Of a DNA stretch of 64,000 nucleotides, positions 34,785 to 42,956 are shown piece after piece. The translations under genes were made by a program, and so were the position numbers. This DNA is from Leifsonia sp. NPDC080035 (GTDB lineage Bacteria > Actinomycetota > Actinomycetes > Actinomycetales > Microbacteriaceae): assembly GCF_040050925.1 (NCBI RefSeq), contig NZ_CP157390.1:2170001-2234000 (forward strand), read 5' to 3'. How positions within the stretch are numbered: the first letter of the stretch is position 1; every line of letters begins with the position of its first letter. The notes under the pieces were generated by a model, which worked only from the letters and a program-made list of their open reading frames with translations, was not told the DNA's origin and did no database searches.

Positions 34785-34838
34785 CCGCCTGTCGGCGAAC
34801 CGGCGGCTGCCTCTGAGAGGATTCTCACGCAGCGCCCC

Positions 34839-34844
34839 TACGCT
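34839..34844 (+). promoter_or_regulatory. Candidate leaderless -10 box (TACGCT)
   Basis: TACGCT, then 6 nt, then the ATG at 34851. No ribosome site is visible, so a leaderless transcript is likely. Confidence 0.5.
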
Positions 34845-34850
34845 CTGGCC

Positions 34851-35582
34851 ATGGGATTCCTCGATCGCCTCCTGGGCCGCGAAGAGCCGCGCCCGTCCGC
34901 CCCGATCCAGAACGAGCAGACCCGGCAGCAGCCGGCTGCACGCAGCGAAGACGAGATCGCCGTCGAGCGATATCGCTACCTGTTGCGCACCGCACCGCCC
35001 GAGACGATCGAGCAGGTGCACGAGGAGGCGTTCGCGAAGCTGACGCCCGAGCAGCGCGCGCTGGTCTTCCGGCAGCTGAGCGAGAACGCGCCCGCCGGCG
35101 ATCAGCCGCGCGCGGACGACCCGCGCTCGCTCGCGCAGTCGGCGACCCGTTCCGAGCTGCGCCAGCCCGGAACGCTCGAGCGGTCGTTCGGCGGCGGTGG
35201 AGCCGGTGGCGGCGGGCGTCCCGGCGGGATGGGCTTCGGCGGCATGGTGGCGAGCTCGCTGCTCGGCAGCGTCGCCGGTTATGTCATCGGCTCCGCCCTC
35301 GTGAGCGCGTTCCTTCCCGCGCCCGGCGCGGATCAGGCCGGCGCGGACGGGTCCGCGGACGCGAACGCCGACTCCGGCGCCGACGGCTCCGGCGGAGCGG
35401 ACGCCGGCGACGGCGGTGGCGCCGACGGCTCCAGTGGAGCGGACGGCGGCGTCGACGCGGCCGGGGCCGACACGGCCGGCTGGGACGGCGGCGGCGCGGG
35501 CGACGCGGGCGGCTGGGATGGCGGCGGCTTCGGCGGCGGGGACTTCGGCGGCGGGGACTTCGGAGGCGGCGACTTCCTCTAA
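34851..35582 (+). CDS. Glycine/aspartate-rich protein of unknown function
   Basis: A 243-residue protein. Residues 1-85 are a conserved-looking helical domain (MGFLDRLLGREEP, then DEIAVERYRYLLRTAPPETI). A glycine-rich hinge and one hydrophobic segment (about 128-152, MVASSLLGSVAGYVIGSALV) follow, and then a disordered Gly/Ala/Asp tail. The tail ends in three GGGDF repeats encoded by tandem 15-base units. Similar actinobacterial proteins exist with no known role. Its TAA stop overlaps the TAG stop of the convergent CGNR gene. Confidence 0.65.
   Translation: MGFLDRLLGREEPRPSAPIQNEQTRQQPAARSEDEIAVERYRYLLRTAPPETIEQVHEEAFAKLTPEQRALVFRQLSENAPAGDQPRADDPRSLAQSATRSELRQPGTLERSFGGGGAGGGGRPGGMGFGGMVASSLLGSVAGYVIGSALVSAFLPAPGADQAGADGSADANADSGADGSGGADAGDGGGADGSSGADGGVDAAGADTAGWDGGGAGDAGGWDGGGFGGGDFGGGDFGGGDFL
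35527..35578 (+). repeat. Tandem 15-base repeats encoding GGGDF
   Basis: Three near-identical 15-base units (GGCGGCGGGGACTTC and variants) lie at the 3' end of the glycine-rich gene, after a shorter related piece. They encode GGGDF three times and could vary in copy number by slippage. Confidence 0.7.
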
Positions 35583-36151
35583 CGGGGGTCAGCCGGACGG
35601 GCCGCCTCCTCCTTCCGTGCGCGGAAGGCGACCATGTTCATCCGGTTGCCGCAGCGCACGCTGCAGAACCGCTTGGACCCGTTGCGCGAGAGGTCGAGCA
35701 GCAGTCCCGTGCAGTCGTCGGCCGCGCAGACCCGCAGCCTCCCCATCTCGTCGGAGCGGATCACGTCGACGAGGGCGAGGGCGATCTCCACGCGGATGCG
35801 CTCGGCGAGGGGCGCGTCCTGCGCCGTCGCGTGCAGGTGCCAGTCGAAACCGTCGTGCCGAAGCAGGTGCGGGAGCGCGTGCGCGTCGGCGAGCATCGCG
35901 TTGACTTCGAGTGCGGCCTCGTCCCGCGCCATCGCCCACGCGCGGCGCAGCCGCTCGCGGGTGTCGTGCACCTCGCGCAGCTCGGCCTCGTCGCCGTCTA
36001 CGCGGCCGGAGTATTGGTTCTCGGTCAGCAGCTGGACGAGCTGCTCGGGCGTCGCGAGCTCGTCCTCGCCGCTCCGCGAGGCGCCGGGGACGGTGTTGCA
36101 GAGGACGACGGCGAACTCCAGCGCATCCTCCGTGTCAGGGGCAAAATGCAA
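35579..36151 (-). CDS. CGNR zinc-finger regulator (ABATE domain)
   Basis: A 190-residue protein with an N-terminal ABATE-type helical domain and a C-terminal CGNR zinc finger: C near residue 142 and 147 (CAADDC), then SRNGSKRFCSVRCGNRMNM near 155-173. These proteins are predicted transcription regulators. The start is a TTG at 36151 with a good AAGGAG site 6 nt upstream. It is divergent from an EamA-type permease across a 70-base gap with an operator-like inverted repeat, so it probably controls that permease and itself. Confidence 0.78.
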   Translation of the reverse strand: MHFAPDTEDALEFAVVLCNTVPGASRSGEDELATPEQLVQLLTENQYSGRVDGDEAELREVHDTRERLRRAWAMARDEAALEVNAMLADAHALPHLLRHDGFDWHLHATAQDAPLAERIRVEIALALVDVIRSDEMGRLRVCAADDCTGLLLDLSRNGSKRFCSVRCGNRMNMVAFRARKEEAARPADPR

Positions 36152-36152
36152 G

Positions 36153-36208
36153 TTGACTCCTTACTCGCTCAGGGCTAGCGTCAGGATCATTCTTTCACTA
36201 GACCCTGA
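36153..36208. promoter_or_regulatory. Divergent promoter/operator between CGNR regulator and EamA permease
   Basis: For the plus strand, TTGACT (36153-36158) and TAGCGT (36176-36181) are spaced 17 nt. An imperfect inverted repeat TCAGGGCTAG (36169-36178) and CTAGACCCTGA (36198-36208) spans the -10 region and start site. It is a candidate site for the CGNR regulator. Confidence 0.5.
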
Positions 36209-36221
36209 CCGGGAGGCTGCA

Positions 36222-37229
36222 ATGCGACGTTCATCGCTCACCGTCGGCTTCCTTGTCGCCGTGCTCGCGGCTGCGACCTTCGGGATGTCCGGAGCATTCG
36301 TGAAGCCGCTCCTGGAGAGCGGCTGGTCGCCCGTCGCCGCGGTGACGGTCCGGGCGCTGACGGGCGGCGTCGTGCTGTTGCCGGTCGCACTCTTCGCTGT
36401 GCGCGGGCGCTGGGCGGCGGTCTGGCGCGGCCGCTGGCGCATCCTCGGCATGGCGTTGATCGGCGTGGCCGGCACGCAGGTGCTGTACTTCGCGGCGATC
36501 CAGCGCATTGCGGTGAGCACGGCGATCCTCGTCGAGTACTTGGCCCCGATCCTGCTGGTGGTGTTCGTGTGGGCGCGTTCGCGGCGTGCGCCGAAGCCGG
36601 TCGTGCTGGTGGGCTCGGTCGTCGCCGTCGTGGGGCTCGTGCTGGTGGTCTCGCCGAGCGGTGCCCAGGCCTTCGACGCGATCGGTCTCGCGCTCGCCAT
36701 CGCGGCGATGGTGGGCTGCGCGATCTTCTACGTGATCGCCGCCCGGCCGAGCGATGGGCTCCCGCCGGTGGCGCTGGCGTGCGGCGGTCTGCTGATCGGC
36801 GGCCTCGCGCTGGCCGCGGTCGGCGCGACCGGTCTTCTCCCGTTCACGGTGAGCTTCACCGACGTGCCGCTGCTCGGCTCGGCGGTGCCGTGGTGGGTGC
36901 CCGTGCTCGTCGTCGGCGTGTTCGCGACCGCGATGGCCTACGCGTCCAGCATCACGGCGACCGAGATCCTCGGCTCCCGTCTGGCGTCGTTCACGGGCCT
37001 TCTGGAGGTGGTGGCGGCGACGCTGTACGCCTGGCTGCTGCTCGGTGAGAGCCTGCAGCCCCTCCAGCTCCTCGGCGGCGTCCTCATCCTCGGCGGCATC
37101 GCGTTCGTCCGCGCCGAGAAGACGGAACCGGCCCTCACCGAGCCGGAGATGACGCCCGATGGGCGGAGCGAGCGGGCCGATCCCGCCGTCGCGTCGGACA
37201 CCGGAACGGGCGGCCGCTCTGCCGGGTAG
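36222..37229 (+). CDS. EamA/DMT-family transporter (RhaT/YdcZ-like)
   Basis: A 335-residue membrane protein with ten helices in two EamA repeats (about residues 5-140 and 150-290) and a hydrophilic tail. The family exports or imports metabolites such as amino acids. Landmarks are GMSGAFVKPLLESGWSP near residue 19, LEYLAPI-type segment LVEYLAPILLVVF near 105, and in the second repeat ASFTGLLEVVAATLYAWLLLGE near 245. A GGGAGG ribosome site precedes the ATG. A longer in-frame extension upstream is antisense to the CGNR gene and is not used. Confidence 0.82.
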   Translation: MRRSSLTVGFLVAVLAAATFGMSGAFVKPLLESGWSPVAAVTVRALTGGVVLLPVALFAVRGRWAAVWRGRWRILGMALIGVAGTQVLYFAAIQRIAVSTAILVEYLAPILLVVFVWARSRRAPKPVVLVGSVVAVVGLVLVVSPSGAQAFDAIGLALAIAAMVGCAIFYVIAARPSDGLPPVALACGGLLIGGLALAAVGATGLLPFTVSFTDVPLLGSAVPWWVPVLVVGVFATAMAYASSITATEILGSRLASFTGLLEVVAATLYAWLLLGESLQPLQLLGGVLILGGIAFVRAEKTEPALTEPEMTPDGRSERADPAVASDTGTGGRSAG

Positions 37230-37270
37230 TCCACCATCGCCGCCGACACCGACCGACGCGACCGACGCCG

Positions 37271-39397
37271 TCAGGCCTGCATCGCCGCAGCGAACGGCAG
37301 CACGGCACCCGCGCCCGCCCGCCGGAGTTCGCGCCCGGCGACCGTGATCGTCCAGCGGCTGTCGACGATGTCGTCCACCAGCAGCACGGGCTCACCCGCG
37401 GGCACGGCGAGCGCGCCGGCGTCGAACGCATCCCAGACTCCCGAGAGCCGGAACGCGCTGTTGCCGCCGGGACCGCCGCTCGGACCCGCCCCGCGGTGGC
37501 CGAGCGCGCCGAGGTAGGGCAGCCGGCCGATCTCGGCGAGAGTGCGGGCAAGACTCTCGGTGAACTGAGGACGGTGCCGTGACGGGACCGACACCACCGC
37601 TGCGGGCCTGCGCTCCCAGTCCCACTCGGCGAGCACCGTGACGCAGGCGCGCACGATGTCCGCGGGACACGGCGCATCGACGGTGTCCGCGGCGAACAGC
37701 TCGCGAAGCCGATTGCCCCAGCCGAGGTCGGTCAGCCGGGCGAGCGCCCGTCCCGGCTCCAGCTGTTCTTCCGCGGGGATGCGGCCCTTGACCGGCACGC
37801 CGAGCCGGTCCGCCGCGGTGGGCCAGAGTTTGCGCGGCTCGATGGCGACGCCCGCCTTGCTGAGCTGCGCGGAGACCGCACCGCTCGCCTCCTCCTCGAT
37901 CGCCGACGGGTACCAGGCTCCCGCGCACGAGTCGCAGCGTCCGCACGGCTGTGCGTCCGGATCGTCGAGGGCGAGCTGCAGGAACTGCATCCGGCAGTCG
38001 CTCGTGCGCTCGTACTCGAGCATCGAGCGCTGCTCCGCCTCCCGCGCGGCGGCGATGCGCTCGTACCGCTCGCGGTCGTAGGTCCACGGCCGCCCGGTGG
38101 ACACCCAGCCACCGGATACGCGCCGCACGGCCCCGTCGACATCCAGCACCTTGAGCAGCAGCTCCAGCGTCGTCTTCTTCAGATCGACCCGGCTCTCGAG
38201 CACCTGCGTCGACTGCGGCGTATCGGTCAGCGCCGAGAGCAATGCACCGGCCTTCTCCTCGGACGGCATCGAGGCGGTGGCGAAGTACTGCCAGATCGCC
38301 TGGTCCTCCGGACCGGGCAGGAGCAGGACATCCGCGTTGTCTGTCGCGCGGCCGGCGCGGCCGACCTGCTGGTAGTACGCCACGGGGGACGACGGCGCAC
38401 CGACGTGCACGACGAACCCGAGGTCCGGCTTGTCGAAGCCCATCCCCAGCGCGCTCGTGGCCACCAGGGCCTTGACCTCGTTGCGCTTGAGCTTGTCCTC
38501 GAGCTCCTCGCGCTCGGCCGTGTCGGTCTGACCGGTGTACGCGTAGGCCTCGTGTCCCGCCTGACGCAGCACCCGCGCCGTGTCTTCGGCGGCCGACACG
38601 GTGAGCGTGTAGACGATGCCGCTGCCCGGCAGGTCAGCGAGATTGCTCACCAGCCAGGCCAGTCTGGCCGTGGCGTCGGGCAGCCGGAGCACTCCGAGTC
38701 TCAGCGAGCGCCGGGCGAGCGGACCGCGGATCGTCGTCACGTCGGCGTGGCCGGTCGCGGAACCGCCGAGCTGCTCCGCGACGTCGGCGACCACGCGCTC
38801 GTTCGCCGTGGCGGTTGTCGCGAGCACCGGGACGCCGGACGGCAGAGCCGCCACCAGGTCGCGGAGCCTGCGGTAGTCGGGACGGAAGTCGTGGCCCCAG
38901 TCCGAGATGCAGTGGGCCTCGTCGATGACGAGCAGGCCGGCGCGCTCGACGAGCGCGGGCAGGTGCTGGTCGCGGAAGTCGGGGTTGTTCAGCCTTTCGG
39001 GGGAGACGAGCAGCACGTCCACCGTGTCGTCGCGCAGGCGCGCGATCACGTCGTCCCACTCGTGACGGTTGGCCGAGTTGATCGTGAGCGCGCGGACGCC
39101 GGCTCGCTCGGCCGCCGCGACCTGGTCGCGCATCAGCGCGAGGAGCGGGGACACCAGGATGGTCGGTCCCGCACCCCTCTCCCGCAGCAGCAGGGTGGCG
39201 ACGAAGTAGACGGCGGACTTCCCCCACCCGGTCCGTTGGACGACCAGCGCCCTCCTCCTCTCGTCGACGAGCGCGCTGATGGCCTCGAACTGCCCGTCGT
39301 GGAAGTCGGCGTCCGGCCGCCCCACGAGATCGCGGAGGCGGGCGAGCGCACGCACTCTGGTGGCGTCGGTGGGGGAGGCGGTGCCGGTGGTGCTCAT
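37271..39397 (-). CDS. RecQ-type DNA helicase with phosphoribosyltransferase-like tail
   Basis: A 708-residue superfamily 2 helicase. Motif I is RTGWGKS near residue 57, motif II DEAH (VIDEAHCISDWGHDFRPDY) near 140, and motif VI QQVGRAGRATD near 343. A RecQ-style zinc site follows (C near 467, then CGRCDSC near 485). The last part is not an HRDC domain. It ends with VLLVDDIVDSRWT (residues 671-683), which resembles the PRPP-binding loop of type I phosphoribosyltransferases. ATP-dependent unwinding of DNA is expected; the tail may bind a nucleotide or PRPP. AACGAT lies 6 nt before the ATG, a leaderless-type arrangement. Confidence 0.85.
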   Translation of the reverse strand: MSTTGTASPTDATRVRALARLRDLVGRPDADFHDGQFEAISALVDERRRALVVQRTGWGKSAVYFVATLLLRERGAGPTILVSPLLALMRDQVAAAERAGVRALTINSANRHEWDDVIARLRDDTVDVLLVSPERLNNPDFRDQHLPALVERAGLLVIDEAHCISDWGHDFRPDYRRLRDLVAALPSGVPVLATTATANERVVADVAEQLGGSATGHADVTTIRGPLARRSLRLGVLRLPDATARLAWLVSNLADLPGSGIVYTLTVSAAEDTARVLRQAGHEAYAYTGQTDTAEREELEDKLKRNEVKALVATSALGMGFDKPDLGFVVHVGAPSSPVAYYQQVGRAGRATDNADVLLLPGPEDQAIWQYFATASMPSEEKAGALLSALTDTPQSTQVLESRVDLKKTTLELLLKVLDVDGAVRRVSGGWVSTGRPWTYDRERYERIAAAREAEQRSMLEYERTSDCRMQFLQLALDDPDAQPCGRCDSCAGAWYPSAIEEEASGAVSAQLSKAGVAIEPRKLWPTAADRLGVPVKGRIPAEEQLEPGRALARLTDLGWGNRLRELFAADTVDAPCPADIVRACVTVLAEWDWERRPAAVVSVPSRHRPQFTESLARTLAEIGRLPYLGALGHRGAGPSGGPGGNSAFRLSGVWDAFDAGALAVPAGEPVLLVDDIVDSRWTITVAGRELRRAGAGAVLPFAAAMQA

Positions 39398-39430
39398 GCA
39401 GCCATCGTTCCAGACGGGTCCGACGCCGGA

Positions 39431-39477
39431 AGCCCCGGGCCGGAGATCGGTGGAGAACCGACCCCCGGCCCGGGGCT
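39431..39477 (-). terminator. Terminator hairpin after the PspC-family operon
   Basis: AGCCCCGGGCCGG (39431-39443) pairs perfectly with 39465-39477, loop 21 nt. It lies after the minus-strand gene ending at 39514 and before recQ, so it should end transcription of the PspC unit. Confidence 0.7.
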
Positions 39478-39513
39478 GTGAAGGAGCGTCGACCTACGGC
39501 GAGAAGCGAGTGG

Positions 39514-40023
39514 TCAGGCGGGAGTCCGTCGCCGGCGCCGCTGCGCGGAGTTCACCGCGCCGAGCACCGCGGACACCGCGATGATGAGGCCGACCACACC
39601 GATCCAGAGCGCCCATGCGGAGCCGGGCGTCAGGGTGGCGAACCAGGCGATGGCTCCGGCGAGCCGCGCGGGCGAGGACACCAGGAACAGCGTCAGGGCC
39701 GCGAAGGCGAGCAGGAGGAGTCCCCAGATCACTCCACCCCAGCGCACCGGGGGCCGACCGGGCGGTGCGACCGGAGGACGCTGTGCGACGGGAGGCGCGG
39801 TCAGCCACGGCTCGGCGGGCGCCGTCTCGGCGGGGATGCGCGCGGTGGCCGCGGTGGCCGCGGTGGCCGCGGTGGCATCCGCGGGCTCGGCCTCCGCTAT
39901 CGGCACGGTGGCCGCGTTGGCCGCGTTGGCAGCGGTGGCATCAGCGTCCTTCGCGGCCGCCACCTCGTCCAGTGGCACCGTCGGCTGGTCGTCGTCTCCG
40001 GGCGTGCCGTTCTTCTGGGTCAT
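39514..40023 (-). CDS. Membrane protein with Ala/Thr-repeat N-terminus
   Basis: A 169-residue protein with a disordered N-terminal 90 residues made of ADATAANAANAAT-type repeats and Pro-rich sequence, then two helices (about 95-115 and 130-155) and a basic end. The family is not recognised. It lies 11 nt downstream of the PspC-domain gene on the same strand and is probably co-transcribed with it. Part of the N-terminal tail is coded by 9-base tandem repeats (39842-39877), which may make the length vary between strains. Confidence 0.62.
   Translation of the reverse strand: MTQKNGTPGDDDQPTVPLDEVAAAKDADATAANAANAATVPIAEAEPADATAATAATAATARIPAETAPAEPWLTAPPVAQRPPVAPPGRPPVRWGGVIWGLLLLAFAALTLFLVSSPARLAGAIAWFATLTPGSAWALWIGVVGLIIAVSAVLGAVNSAQRRRRRTPA
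39842..39877 (-). repeat. Four tandem 9-base units
   Basis: Four copies of GCGGTGGCC (last copy ends in A) lie within the coding sequence of the small membrane protein and encode Ala-Thr-Ala triplets on the minus strand. Confidence 0.75.
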
Positions 40024-40034
40024 GTCCTCGTCCT

Positions 40035-41621
40035 TCACTTCTGGACCTGCTGGATGGTGAGGTCGTCGATCTGCGCGACCCGGACGATCGCGTCCGCCGA
40101 TCCCGCCGGTCCGATCGTCACGTCGGTGTCGCATTCGCCGGTGTCCTCGTGGCACGAGTGGGTCTGCGCGGCGCCGGAGGAGTCGAGCACCGTGACGGCG
40201 GACGGCGTCGCCGCCTGCAGCCGGATGGTCGCGTCCTCCGGAACCAGGATGGTCGTCTCGCCGCGCCCCTTCGCCAGGTTCACGACCGGAGTCCCCGCAG
40301 CGGTCACCGCCCTGCTCAGGTCGATCGTGGTGTCGCCCCAGCCCTGGGCGTAGCTCGCCCCGGCGGCCGGCGTCACATCCAGCGCCCCGCCGATGACGAC
40401 GCCCGCCCGGTCGAACCGCACGGTCGAGGGCGCGAGTGCCGAGATCGCCGTGCACACCGCGAGGAACATTCCGAGGAAGATCAGGAAGCCGCTGCGGCGG
40501 CGCGCGAGCCCGGCGATGAGCACGGTGAGCCCGAAGACGGCGGTCGCCGCCGCCAGGGCCGCGGTGAACGTGTAGCTCTGGATTCCGGTGGCGGGACCCC
40601 ACAACGCCGCCGTGAGGGAGCCGGCCACCAGGGCGACGCCGACCGCGAGCCAGCCGATGGCGGCGCCGACGCGCGGATTGGAGGCGCGGTACGCGATGCG
40701 TCGCGCGTCCGCATCGGCGGTGGCCGCGGCGGCCTGCGCCCGGATCTCCGCGGACCGCTGCGCCTTGACCGCGCGCATGTCGGCGTCGAGGCGCTGCTTC
40801 CACTGCGCGTGGTCGGCCCTCCACTGCGCCTGGCGCTCACGCCAGTCGGCGACGTCCTGCGGTGAGGCGCCGACGGACGGCGCCGGGGGAGCGGTGGGCT
40901 CCGCCGCGGTGTCGAGCACGGGAGCGTCGGGCGTCACGGCACCGGCGGCAGCCGTGCCGGCGCCGACTCCGGCAGCGGCGGCCGCTCCGGGTTCCGGCAC
41001 CGTCGTGGTGGCGGGATCGCTGCCCGCGGCTCCCGCCGCTGATGCTGCACTCGCCGCCGGTGCCCCCGAGGAGGTCGGCGAGGCGGGCGAGCCCGGCGCA
41101 CCCGACACGTTCCCCCCACCCTTGGCCCCGGAGTTGCGCACCGCCAGCACGATCAACGCGGCGGCGGCGCCGAGCACGATCAGCGTCCAGATGACCCGGC
41201 CGACCGCATCGCCCCAGCCGAAGTCGTGGTCGAACGGCCCGCCGAACCACCAGAACCCGCCCGTCCACGGCAGCAGCGAGAGCACGAGCATCACGCCGAT
41301 CGCGACGATCGGAGGCTCGAAGTCGCCGTCGAACAGGCGCTGCAGATGGATGCGGCCCTCGCGGTCCGGCAGGAGCGCCCAGGCCACCGCGTAGAGCAGC
41401 AGCACCGGGGCGCCGAGGATGGCGGCGACCACGGCGATCCCGCGGACGATCAGCGGGTCGATGCCGATGCGGTACGCGATCCCTGCGCACACACCGCCGA
41501 GCCAGCCGTCGGCGCGCACGACGCCGATGCTGCGCATCCAGTCGAAGAAGCGCGTGCCGCGTCCGGCGAAGCCGGTCTGCGGTCCGCCGTACGGGGGAGG
41601 TGTCGAGCCGTTCTGTGACAT
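40035..41621 (-). CDS. PspC-domain membrane protein, EsrI/LiaF-like inhibitor
   Basis: A 528-residue protein. The N-terminal PspC domain is clear at residues 28-95 (ADGWLGGVCAGIAYRIG, then LLLYAVAWALLPDREG). Several helices follow, then an Ala/Pro/Gly-rich spacer, a coiled segment (about 285-325), a second helix group, and a C-terminal beta-rich domain (about 410-528, with GETTILVPEDATIRLQA) like the LiaF/DUF2154 type. It is divergent from a PspC-histidine kinase and its regulator. In Corynebacterium glutamicum the related EsrISR system uses such a membrane protein to hold the kinase in check until cell-envelope stress. That role is inferred here. Confidence 0.75.
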   Translation of the reverse strand: MSQNGSTPPPYGGPQTGFAGRGTRFFDWMRSIGVVRADGWLGGVCAGIAYRIGIDPLIVRGIAVVAAILGAPVLLLYAVAWALLPDREGRIHLQRLFDGDFEPPIVAIGVMLVLSLLPWTGGFWWFGGPFDHDFGWGDAVGRVIWTLIVLGAAAALIVLAVRNSGAKGGGNVSGAPGSPASPTSSGAPAASAASAAGAAGSDPATTTVPEPGAAAAAGVGAGTAAAGAVTPDAPVLDTAAEPTAPPAPSVGASPQDVADWRERQAQWRADHAQWKQRLDADMRAVKAQRSAEIRAQAAAATADADARRIAYRASNPRVGAAIGWLAVGVALVAGSLTAALWGPATGIQSYTFTAALAAATAVFGLTVLIAGLARRRSGFLIFLGMFLAVCTAISALAPSTVRFDRAGVVIGGALDVTPAAGASYAQGWGDTTIDLSRAVTAAGTPVVNLAKGRGETTILVPEDATIRLQAATPSAVTVLDSSGAAQTHSCHEDTGECDTDVTIGPAGSADAIVRVAQIDDLTIQQVQK

Positions 41622-41740
41622 GTTCAGAATCCTGCCGCCCGACGGTGCCCGCGCGATATCCGGTGACACCCTGAGCGCACCCTGATTCGGTGGGGAGGCG
41701 GTGTCGGGGGAGGCCGCCGTCTGCTTGGATTCTGAACATG
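41619..41740. promoter_or_regulatory. Mirror-image divergent start region of the stress module
   Basis: Both divergent genes begin in the same 14-base sequence, GGATTCTGAACATG, whose ATG is the start codon (minus copy 41619-41632, plus copy 41727-41740). The two copies therefore form a perfect 14-bp inverted repeat around a 94-nt spacer. GGAT ends 7 nt before each start, which could mark leaderless -10 boxes. A duplicated binding site for the LuxR-type regulator is the other explanation. Confidence 0.6.
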
Positions 41741-42952
41741 ACCTCCGACCACGCGGCGCGCGCCGCCGGCCCCCCGCGCACCGAGCGCCCGCCACTCGCG
41801 CGCCCCCGTGCGTGCGTCGTCGGCGGGGTCAGCGTCGCGCTCGCCGACCACCTCGGCTGGCCGGTCGCCGCGGTCCGGTGGGTGCTGGTGGGCACGTCCC
41901 TGCTGAGCGGCTTCGGCATCCTCTTCTATCTGTGGCTCTGGGCGCTGACCCCGCTCCGCCCTGCCGCTCCCGACGACCCGGAGGAGCGTGTCACCCGGCT
42001 GATCAATCTGCCCTGGGTGTTCGCGGCGGGCGGCGCCGCTGCCGGGATCTCCTCCATCGTCCTCGTCGCCGTCGGCTCGGTCGGCCCCGGCATCGGCGCG
42101 CTCGTGACGGCGATCGTCCTGGTCGTGGCCGCGGTCGCCTGGGACCAGCTCATGGACCAGGGGAGTCCTGCTCCCGCACCGGTGTCCGCCACGGCCTTCC
42201 GGATGTCGGCCGGCGCGTTCCTCGTGCTCGTCGCTCTCGCGCTCAGCCTGCTGCAGGGCGGGGCCGCATCCGGTGGGCTCTGGCTCGCGATCATCGCGGC
42301 GACCTTCGCGGGGGCCGCGGTCCTGGTCGCCCCGTGGGCCCTGCGGCTCTGGCGCGAGCTGATCACTGAGCGCACGGCGCGCATCAAGGAGGAGCAGCGC
42401 GCCGAGATGGCCGCGCACCTGCACGACTCCGTGTTGCAGACGCTCGCCCTCATCCAGAACCGGGCCGGCGCCTCCAGCGAGGTGGGACGGATCGCCCGTG
42501 CGCAGGAGCGAGAGCTGCGCGACTGGCTCTACGCCGATGCTGCGCACGCTCCGGAGGCGGAGGAGGGCGACCTGGCGACGGAGCTGCGGGATGTCGCTGC
42601 GGCCCTGGAGGTCGACCACGCCGTCCACTTCGACATCGTCTCGGTGGGCGAGCCGGTGCGGCACGCGCCGACCGAGCTCGCCGCGGCCGCGCGCGAGGCC
42701 ATGCTGAACGCCGCACGGCACGCCGGCGGCGAGGTCTCCGTCTACGTCGAGGCGGGCGCAGGGTCCGCCGACGTCTTCGTCCGCGACCGCGGGCCGGGCT
42801 TCGACGTCGACGCCCTCCCGGAGGGCAGGCTCGGGGTGCGGGAGTCCATCCTCGGGCGGATGCGGAGGGCGGGAGGCTCGGCCACCGTCACCGCCCGGGA
42901 CAGCGGAACCGAAGTCCACCTGAGCATCGAGCTCCCGACCGAGCAAGAATGA
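41738..42952 (+). CDS. PspC-domain sensor histidine kinase (EsrS/LiaS-like)
   Basis: A 404-residue kinase. A PspC-type membrane segment opens it (residues 28-72, VVGGVSVALADHLGWPVAAV). Four more helices follow to about residue 205, then a HisKA_3 domain with the phospho-acceptor His229 in LHDSVLQTLALIQ, and an HATPase with NAARHAGGEVSVYV near 325 (N box) and DRGPGFD near 348 (G box). It should autophosphorylate and pass the phosphate to the LuxR-type regulator 4 nt downstream. Domain order matches the envelope-stress kinases of actinobacteria. Confidence 0.86.
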   Translation: MTSDHAARAAGPPRTERPPLARPRACVVGGVSVALADHLGWPVAAVRWVLVGTSLLSGFGILFYLWLWALTPLRPAAPDDPEERVTRLINLPWVFAAGGAAAGISSIVLVAVGSVGPGIGALVTAIVLVVAAVAWDQLMDQGSPAPAPVSATAFRMSAGAFLVLVALALSLLQGGAASGGLWLAIIAATFAGAAVLVAPWALRLWRELITERTARIKEEQRAEMAAHLHDSVLQTLALIQNRAGASSEVGRIARAQERELRDWLYADAAHAPEAEEGDLATELRDVAAALEVDHAVHFDIVSVGEPVRHAPTELAAAAREAMLNAARHAGGEVSVYVEAGAGSADVFVRDRGPGFDVDALPEGRLGVRESILGRMRRAGGSATVTARDSGTEVHLSIELPTEQE

Positions 42953-42956
42953 GAGC

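Noticed and set aside
39842..39877. Possible CRISPR-like repeats
   Set aside because: The 9-base units are contiguous, in frame and encode Ala/Thr; there are no spacers. No CRISPR array or cas gene is present in the window.
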